Source: Dehalococcoidales bacterium
Lineage (GTDB): Bacteria; Chloroflexota; Dehalococcoidia; Dehalococcoidales; UBA5627
Length of the DNA stretch: 10,392 bases
Direction: 5' to 3'
Assembly: GCA_012719115.1 (NCBI GenBank)
Contig: JAAYAZ010000005.1
Coordinates: 1-10,392 of the forward strand
The position numbers were made by a program, and so were the translations under genes. Shown here one piece after another: positions 4,697 through 10,392 of this stretch (position 1 is its first letter; each line of letters starts with the position of its first letter). The notes beneath the pieces were generated by a model that worked only from the letters and a program-made list of their open reading frames with translations, ran no database searches and was not told the origin of the DNA.

Positions 4697-6024
4697 AACA
4701 GGCATTTTTGAAGTTCATCAAATGGCAGTACTGCGGATTATTTTTAATAATCCTGTTTTCGCTTGTAATGCATTTGAGTGTCATTACCCAGCCTTCCGAC
4801 GGCTATATCTTCGATGAAACCTATTACATTCAAGATGCCCAAAATATTATCGACAGCCATACCACCGACCGCCCTGAACACCCGCCGCTATCAAAGCTGA
4901 TAATAGTCGGTGGTATTCAGTTATTCGGTGATAACCCCATCGGCTGGCGCCTGCCGCCCATCCTTTTCGGTATCGCCAACCTGTTTTTACTTTTTCTGAT
5001 TTGCCGTCAACTGAAGCTGTCTGTGTTGGTTTCAACACTGGCGACTTTCCTTTTGGCGCTCGAAAATCTCAACTTTTTAATCTCCAGCATAGATATGCTG
5101 GATGTTTACAGCCTTTTCTTTATGCTTTTGGCATTCCTGCTCTACCTGAAGGACAAATTTTTCCTGGCTTGCGGATTGCTTGGATTATCGATGCTATGCA
5201 AGATGACCGGCGCGCTGGGATGTGTAGTAATCGGTTTGCACTGGCTGTTTGCCGGGCATCGCAAACCGCTTCGGTTCCTGCTTTCGATTTATATGGTACC
5301 GATAGTGTTCTTTGCCGGCTTATTCGCTTTTGATTCCATAATTTATATGAAATTAGTCAATCCGTTTACAAACTTCATGGAGATGATGTCTTCAGCCAGT
5401 GAATTGACCTTTGAAAATTACTCGGGAGGATGGGAAGCCTATCCCTGGCTATGGATATTTGTTCCGCAAGACCCCACTTTCTACGGGACTGATGTCATAA
5501 GATGGCAGGGGCTCATCAGCCCGACACTGATGTTTACCATTATTCCTGTTTACGCATACCTTATTTATCGTTTTATCAAAGGCGAACGCCAGAGCTTCTT
5601 CAGTATGATGTGGTTCTGCGGAACGTATCTGATGTGGATACCGATAGTTTTAATAACCGACCGCCTGACATATTATTTCTATTTTTATTCCACCATCGGC
5701 GCGGTAGCTATGGCTATGGCAATGGTAATGATAAAATTGAACAATCACCGTATCGGGAAAATAGTCCTTTTATTATGGCTGTCGGGGCATGTAGCTTCAT
5801 TTATAGTTCTTTCACCACTGCAGTTATGGCTATCAATTCCGCTCTGTCTGATATTACTGGCTTACATCATCTGGAGTATGGGAATATTGCAAAAACCGAT
5901 TCCTGCAATCGTAGTTGACGATGATATTCCGCCGGAACTTTCACCCGGTCTTCAAGATGAAATTTATCCGCAAGATTCTGACAACACCGAAGTACTTCAG
6001 GTTGATAAGCAACCCGAACAATAG
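4684..6024 (+). CDS. PMT-family (GT39-like) membrane glycosyltransferase
   Basis: A 446-residue integral membrane protein with about ten hydrophobic segments, the first at 17-35. The first outer loop carries F43-D44-E45-T-Y-Y and then E65-H-P-P-L-S-K. The D-E pair and the H-P-P-L segment are the signature of protein O-mannosyltransferases and related lipid-carrier-dependent glycosyltransferases, where the acidic pair is catalytic. It lacks a MIR domain, as bacterial members do. The last 45 residues are an acidic, proline-rich hydrophilic tail. Probable reaction: transfer of a sugar from polyprenyl phosphate to a protein or glycan outside the membrane. The overlap with the DPM1-like gene indicates translational coupling and a donor-maker/donor-user pair. 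Acceptor unknown; an ArnT-like lipid or glycan target is the main alternative. Confidence 0.85.
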   Translation: MEKIKQAFLKFIKWQYCGLFLIILFSLVMHLSVITQPSDGYIFDETYYIQDAQNIIDSHTTDRPEHPPLSKLIIVGGIQLFGDNPIGWRLPPILFGIANLFLLFLICRQLKLSVLVSTLATFLLALENLNFLISSIDMLDVYSLFFMLLAFLLYLKDKFFLACGLLGLSMLCKMTGALGCVVIGLHWLFAGHRKPLRFLLSIYMVPIVFFAGLFAFDSIIYMKLVNPFTNFMEMMSSASELTFENYSGGWEAYPWLWIFVPQDPTFYGTDVIRWQGLISPTLMFTIIPVYAYLIYRFIKGERQSFFSMMWFCGTYLMWIPIVLITDRLTYYFYFYSTIGAVAMAMAMVMIKLNNHRIGKIVLLLWLSGHVASFIVLSPLQLWLSIPLCLILLAYIIWSMGILQKPIPAIVVDDDIPPELSPGLQDEIYPQDSDNTEVLQVDKQPEQ

Positions 6025-6066
6025 TACAATTAATTATATTCATTACATTCCCCAGGAAGGAGATTT

Positions 6067-7314
6067 ATGGACTCTTTAAATCAAAACGACCCGGAAATCA
6101 GTCAGGCTATTGAACTGGAGAAAAAACGCCAGCGTGAAACAATAAACCTGATTGCTTCCGAAAATTATGCCAGCAAAGCAGTGCTTGAAGCACAGGGTAC
6201 CTTTTTAACAAATAAATACGCCGAGGGATATCCGGGCAAACGCTATTACGGCGGATGTGAAGATGTCGATATTATAGAAACAATCGCCATCGAGCGCGCA
6301 AAGGAGCTTTTCCGAGCCGAACACGCCAACGTACAACCGCACAGCGGCGCACAGGCAAATATGGCAGTTTATTTTGCTCTGGTAAACCCGGGAGACACCA
6401 TTATGGGGATGAACCTCTCTCACGGAGGGCATTTAACCCACGGAGCGCCGGTCAATTTTTCGGGTAAATATTATAACATCGTGCCATACGGACTAAATCC
6501 GGAAACAGAGCGCATCGACTACGAAGAAGTGGAAAAACTGGCTCTCGAACATAAACCGAAGATGATAATTTGCGGCTCCAGCGCCTATCCGAGGATTATT
6601 GATTTCGAGCGTTTCAGATTTATTGCAGATAAAGCCGGCGCAATCCTTATGGCAGATATGGCACACATTGCCGGACTGGTAGCTGCCGGTCTGCATCCCT
6701 CTCCCGTTCCCTATGCTCAGGTTGTAACATCTACCACCCATAAAACGCTGAGGGGGCCGAGGGGCGGTTTTATCCTGTGCAACAAAGAAATTGCCAAAGG
6801 AATCGATTCAGCCGTATTTCCCAGAATGCAGGGCGGCCCTTTGATGCATGTCATTGCTGCCAAAGCAGTTGCTTTCAGAGAAGCTATGCAGCCTGAGTTC
6901 TACCAATATCAAAAAGCCGTAATCGAGAATACGCTTACATTAGCAACAGAGCTTAAAAGAATGGGGTTGAGGCTGGTTTCCGGCGGAACGGATAATCACC
7001 TGATACTGGTGGATTTGTGCGGTAGCGGTGTCAACGGCAAGGAAGCAGAGGAAGCGCTGGGACGAGCATCGATAATTGCCAACCGCAACACCGTGCCATT
7101 CGACACCACTTCTACGGCACGCATTCCGGGAGGTATGAGACTGGGAACTGCCGCAGTATCGGCTCGCGGATTCGGCACTGAAGAAATGAAACGCATTGCC
7201 GATATGATTATGAAAATAATAAAAAATATCAACGATACGGATTTACAGGAACAGGTTAAAAATGAAGTGGTCGAAATGTGCAAACGTTTCCCTGTTCCGG
7301 GAATCGATAGATAA
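6067..7314 (+). CDS. glyA: Serine hydroxymethyltransferase
   Basis: A 415-residue, full-length PLP enzyme that interconverts serine plus tetrahydrofolate with glycine plus 5,10-methylene-tetrahydrofolate in the cytosol, the main source of one-carbon units. Visible hallmarks are the N-terminal [11 protein letters not shown]; the substrate-site segment [22 protein letters not shown], which binds PLP phosphate; D197-M-A-H200, where the Asp contacts the PLP ring nitrogen; and TSTTHK226TLRGPRGG with the Schiff-base lysine. The C-terminal half includes the folate-site region and [11 protein letters not shown] strong SD (AAGGAG, about 5 nt) fixes the start. It lies 42 bases after the PMT-like gene and 38 before prs. 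No lost residue or anomaly is seen. Confidence 0.98.
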   Translation: MDSLNQNDPEISQAIELEKKRQRETINLIASENYASKAVLEAQGTFLTNKYAEGYPGKRYYGGCEDVDIIETIAIERAKELFRAEHANVQPHSGAQANMAVYFALVNPGDTIMGMNLSHGGHLTHGAPVNFSGKYYNIVPYGLNPETERIDYEEVEKLALEHKPKMIICGSSAYPRIIDFERFRFIADKAGAILMADMAHIAGLVAAGLHPSPVPYAQVVTSTTHKTLRGPRGGFILCNKEIAKGIDSAVFPRMQGGPLMHVIAAKAVAFREAMQPEFYQYQKAVIENTLTLATELKRMGLRLVSGGTDNHLILVDLCGSGVNGKEAEEALGRASIIANRNTVPFDTTSTARIPGGMRLGTAAVSARGFGTEEMKRIADMIMKIIKNINDTDLQEQVKNEVVEMCKRFPVPGIDR

Positions 7315-7352
7315 GATTGAGAGGTCATAATTACAATGTATAGGGGGATGCG

Positions 7353-8297
7353 ATGGATGAACTGAAGGTATTTACGGGCAACGCTAACCCGGATTTAGCT
7401 AAAGCCGTTGTTGAATATCTTGATATACCTCTGGGAAAATGTGAGGTAATGCAGTTCAGCAACGAGAATACGTTCGTGCGCATACTGGAAAATGTGCGCT
7501 CGCGTGATACATTCGTGGTACAACCCATATCTTCCCCCGTCAACCAGAGTCTGGTAGAGCTTTTAATTATGATAGATGCCCTAAAGAGGGCTTCTGCCGG
7601 TCGTATTACCGCGGTTGTCCCCTATTACGGCTACAGCCGCACCGATAAAAAAGACCAGCCGAGAGTTCCGATTACCGCCAGGCTGGTGGCAGACCTTTTA
7701 ACGGTCGCCGGCGCTAATCGCATTCTGACAGTAGACCTGCACGCCGCACAAATACAGGGCTTTTTCAACATTCCGGTGGATGAACTGACGGCTATCGGCA
7801 TAATCAGCAACTATTTCCAGCAGAAAAATCTTAATGACATAGTTGTCGTGGCAACCGATATCGGCAGCACCAAGCGCGCCCGTGATTACGCCGCTAAACT
7901 GAATGCCCCGCTGGCAATAATGGAGAAAAGGCGTATCGGCAATGCCGACCAGACCGAAACCCTTAACATTATCGGTGAAGTCGCCGGAAAAATTGCTATT
8001 ACGGTGGATGACGAAATCGATACCGGAGGCTCACTGGTTAATACCGTAAGCGCACTTTTAAACAATGGCGCCAAAGAGGTTTACGCCTGTTGCACACATC
8101 CGGTATTTTCAGGACCTGCTATCGAACGCATCGCAGCTTCTCCGGTTAAGGAAGTGGTGGTAACCGATACCATACCTGTAGCCGGCAGGAAAAAACTGGA
8201 TAAGATTACCGTTTTGCCCATCGCACCGCTTCTTGGTGAAGCTATTAAACGCATACATACCGGGCAATCGGTCGGAGCTCTTTTCGAGCCCAGATAA
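7353..8297 (+). CDS. prs: Ribose-phosphate pyrophosphokinase (PRPP synthetase)
   Basis: A 314-residue class I-like PRPP synthetase, normal length. It makes 5-phosphoribosyl-1-pyrophosphate from ribose 5-phosphate and ATP for purine, pyrimidine, histidine, tryptophan and NAD synthesis. Motifs: VFTGNANPDLA at the N-terminus; YYGYSRTDKKDQPRVPITAR (near 91-110); the metal-binding signature V-D128-L-H130-A-A-Q-I-Q-G-F-F; MEKRRIGN; and the ribose-phosphate loop V218-D-D-E-I-D-T-G-G-S. The family's usual SPD.GG ATP-site segment reads ATDIGS here, and the PRPP loop has E221 and G225 where many relatives have M and A; the acidic residues are kept. The start ATG follows GGGGGA by 4-5 nt. A nine-codon out-of-frame ORF (7336-7365) overlaps the start. 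It sits between glyA and a DUF2007 gene. Confidence 0.96.
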   Translation: MDELKVFTGNANPDLAKAVVEYLDIPLGKCEVMQFSNENTFVRILENVRSRDTFVVQPISSPVNQSLVELLIMIDALKRASAGRITAVVPYYGYSRTDKKDQPRVPITARLVADLLTVAGANRILTVDLHAAQIQGFFNIPVDELTAIGIISNYFQQKNLNDIVVVATDIGSTKRARDYAAKLNAPLAIMEKRRIGNADQTETLNIIGEVAGKIAITVDDEIDTGGSLVNTVSALLNNGAKEVYACCTHPVFSGPAIERIAASPVKEVVVTDTIPVAGRKKLDKITVLPIAPLLGEAIKRIHTGQSVGALFEPR

Positions 8298-8307
8298 TAA
8301 CTGTAAT

Positions 8308-8547
8308 ATGATAGAAGTATATAAAGCTAAAGGGGAATTGGAAGCCCAGATTATCAAGGGGATGTTGGACAGTTACGATATACCCTGCATCCTTCGCTCC
8401 AATGCAGCCAGCTCCGTCCACAGTTTTGTTTTCGATGGTATGGGGGAGGTCAGGGTAATGGTTCCCGAATCCTTTGCCGAAGAAGCATCAACCATTATCA
8501 ATTCGGAATATCAGCCCGATTCCCCAAGCCGGCAGGAAGAAGAATAG
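8308..8547 (+). CDS. DUF2007 family small protein (putative signal-transducing)
   Basis: A 79-residue protein. An in-frame ATG exists at 8233, but it lies inside prs. The start at 8308, 10 bases after the prs stop, gives the typical DUF2007 N-terminus M-I-E-V-Y-K-A-K-G-E-L-E-A-Q-I-I-K-G-M-L, followed by a strand (IPCILRSN), GEVRVMVPESFAEEA and an acidic tail. The ferredoxin-like DUF2007 domain is annotated in databases as a putative prokaryotic signal-transducing protein; its biochemical role is not established. There is no SD in front, so translation probably depends on ribosomes finishing prs. It lies between prs and secA. Confidence 0.82.
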   Translation: MIEVYKAKGELEAQIIKGMLDSYDIPCILRSNAASSVHSFVFDGMGEVRVMVPESFAEEASTIINSEYQPDSPSRQEEE

Positions 8548-8600
8548 CCTCCTATTTCTGATATTAAATCCTGCCAAATCAAATTAACAAAGGTGATAAA

Positions 8601-10392
8601 ATGTTTAAATTATTCGGAGGCTCCGGAGACTCCAACGAAAAAGTAATCAAGCGACTGCAACCTATAGTCGATAAAATAAATGCGCTCGAGCCGGATTTCA
8701 AAGCGCTTAACGATGAAGACCTGCGCGCCAAAACGGATGAGTTTAAAGCCCGCTTAAAAGACGGTGCTACACTCGACGAGCTTTTGCCGGAAGCGTTTGC
8801 CGCTGTACGTGAAGCTGCCTGGCGCACCCTTGGAAAGAGACATTTCGATGTCCAGTTAATGGGCGGAATTGTACTACATCAAGGTAAAATCGCCGAAATG
8901 AAAACCGGTGAAGGTAAAACACTGGTAGCAACGCTCCCCTTATACCTCAATTCACTCACGGGTGAAGGCTGCCATCTGGTTACTGTAAACGATTACCTGG
9001 CACGCCGCGACCCTTACTGGATGGGACCGGTATTCCACGCTTTAGGAGTCAGTGTAGCCAGTATTTATCCGATGCAGAAAACAGATGACCATACACCGTC
9101 ACTGCTATTCGACCCGGATTACGATTCCGGTGTCGAAAATGATACGTGGAGGCACTTCAAACCGATCACAAGACAGGAAGCTTATCAAGCCGATATCACT
9201 TACGGGACATCCTCCGAGTTCGGCTTTGATTACCTGAGGGACAATATGGCAGTAGATATGGCAAGATGTGTGCAGAGACCTTCAAATTACGCCATTGTCG
9301 ACGAGGTGGATAACCTTTTAATTGACGAAGCGCGCACACCGCTAATTATCAGCGCACCGGATATGGAAGCCGGCCAGAAATACCAGATATTTTCCAGGCT
9401 GATTAAACGGCTTACGCCTGAAGTTGACTATGAAATCAAGTTAAAAGAGCGCATCGCCGAACTTACCGATGAAGGTTTTTCTAAAATGGAAAACCTGATT
9501 GCCCGCGAGGGATTATTAAAAGATGGCAGCGGATTATATGACCCGGAAAACGCCGACCTGATGCGCCATATGCGTAACGCCTTAAATGCGCGCGAGTTTT
9601 ACAAAAGAGACCACCAATATGTGGTAAAAGACGGCGAGGTTATCATCGTTGATGAGTTTACCGGCAGAATGATGCACGGCAGGCGCTATTCAGAAGGCTT
9701 GCACCAGGCTATCGAAGCCAAGGAAGGCGTAAAAATCCAGCAGGAAAGCCGTACTTACGCCACCATCACAATTCAGAATTATTTCCGTATGTATAACAAA
9801 CTTGCCGGTATGACCGGTACCGCCGTAACCGAAGCGGAAGAGTTCCATAAAATCTATAATCTGGAAGTGGTGATTATTCCTACCAACAAGCCGCTGGCAA
9901 GGGAGGATTACGCCGACCAGATTTATAAAGATATCGAAGCCAAGTTCAAGGCGGTAGTGCGGGAAGTAGATGAAGTTAAAAAGAGCGGCAGGCCGGTGCT
10001 GATCGGTACCGTTTCAATCGAAAAATCCGAATACCTCGGCGAAATGTTGAAAAGGAAGGGCATTAAACACGAAGTACTCAATGCCAAACAGCACGAAAGG
10101 GAAGCCAATATTATCGCCGAAGCCGGCAAACCGGGAGCGGTTACCGTAGCCACCAATATGGCAGGACGCGGCGTCGATATTATACTTGGAGGCAAAGAGC
10201 CGGACGACAGCGACAGCCGGGAATGGAAGGAATGGAAAGAGCGGCATGACCGGGTTATCGAGCTGGGCGGATTGCATGTAGTCGGCACCGAACGTCACGA
10301 AGCGCGCCGCATCGATAACCAGCTGCGTGGCAGAGCCGGAAGACAGGGCGACCCGGGCAGTTCACGTTTCTTCGTATCTCTGGAAGATGATG
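8601..10392 (+). CDS. secA: Preprotein translocase ATPase SecA (N-terminal 597 codons; runs off right edge)
   Basis: SecA hydrolyses ATP to push unfolded preproteins through SecYEG. The start has an AAAGGTGA SD 5 nt upstream. In order: an N-terminal helix; Walker A M100-K-T-G-E-G-K106-[28 protein letters not shown]; Walker B/DEAD-type V233-D234-E-V-D-N and [12 protein letters not shown]; the preprotein-binding domain; [30 protein letters not shown]; the second nucleotide-binding domain with [22 protein letters not shown]; and [18 protein letters not shown] with arginines R578 and R581. About 25 residues (roughly 160-190) are inserted in NBD1 compared with E. coli SecA, and V525 replaces the common Thr of GRGTD. 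The wing, scaffold and C-terminal zinc regions lie outside the window. Confidence 0.97.
   Translation, partial: MFKLFGGSGDSNEKVIKRLQPIVDKINALEPDFKALNDEDLRAKTDEFKARLKDGATLDELLPEAFAAVREAAWRTLGKRHFDVQLMGGIVLHQGKIAEMKTGEGKTLVATLPLYLNSLTGEGCHLVTVNDYLARRDPYWMGPVFHALGVSVASIYPMQKTDDHTPSLLFDPDYDSGVENDTWRHFKPITRQEAYQADITYGTSSEFGFDYLRDNMAVDMARCVQRPSNYAIVDEVDNLLIDEARTPLIISAPDMEAGQKYQIFSRLIKRLTPEVDYEIKLKERIAELTDEGFSKMENLIAREGLLKDGSGLYDPENADLMRHMRNALNAREFYKRDHQYVVKDGEVIIVDEFTGRMMHGRRYSEGLHQAIEAKEGVKIQQESRTYATITIQNYFRMYNKLAGMTGTAVTEAEEFHKIYNLEVVIIPTNKPLAREDYADQIYKDIEAKFKAVVREVDEVKKSGRPVLIGTVSIEKSEYLGEMLKRKGIKHEVLNAKQHEREANIIAEAGKPGAVTVATNMAGRGVDIILGGKEPDDSDSREWKEWKERHDRVIELGGLHVVGTERHEARRIDNQLRGRAGRQGDPGSSRFFVSLEDD

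Noticed and set aside
8233..8307. N-terminal extension of the DUF2007 frame
   Set aside because: It lies inside the 3' end of prs, and the DUF2007 family N-terminus begins exactly at the ATG at 8308.

Overview
The window looks like part of a Chloroflexota (Dehalococcoidia-like) bacterial chromosome. The inference rests on three things: the moderately low GC with Gram-positive-style Shine-Dalgarno sites, the glyA - prs - DUF2007 - secA gene order, and a SecA with an extra segment in its first nucleotide-binding domain. This is recognition from memory, not a database result. There are no tRNA or rRNA genes, CRISPR arrays or transposases.

Positions 1 to about 3400 form an AT-rich, accessory-looking stretch of small, separately transcribed genes. 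On the minus strand a C2HC zinc-finger membrane protein runs off the left edge; it starts at a TTG codon and has a full-consensus sigma70 promoter. A 411-base gap follows, holding one possible 31-residue ORF with an excellent ribosome binding site and an inverted repeat. Next comes a compact hicBA toxin-antitoxin pair (minus strand, TAATG junction) that ends in a bidirectional terminator. Facing away from it is a small HNH-like treble-clef protein that has lost its catalytic histidines. It is preceded by two promoters, one carrying a DtxR/IdeR-like palindrome between -35 and -10 and the other a palindrome at its start point. A pyridoxamine-phosphate-oxidase-like flavoprotein follows, and then, convergent with it, an orphan DUF262 (GmrS/ParB-like) domain protein without its usual partner domain.

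Positions 3584 to the right edge are ordinary chromosomal genes, all on the plus strand and tightly spaced. A DPM1-type glycosyltransferase fused to a GtrA membrane domain overlaps by 13 bases a PMT-family (GT39-like) integral membrane glycosyltransferase. Together they look like a unit that makes and then uses a polyprenyl-phosphate sugar. Next are serine hydroxymethyltransferase (glyA), ribose-phosphate pyrophosphokinase (prs), a 79-residue DUF2007 protein and the first 597 codons of secA. glyA and prs feed one-carbon and PRPP metabolism for nucleotide and amino-acid synthesis, and SecA drives protein export. I see no strong terminator between 3584 and 10392, so co-transcription is plausible.

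The most interesting material is in the left third: the degenerate HNH protein under a probable metal-responsive operator, the zinc-finger membrane protein with a consensus promoter, and the orphan DUF262 protein. I see no convincing complete new multi-gene system.
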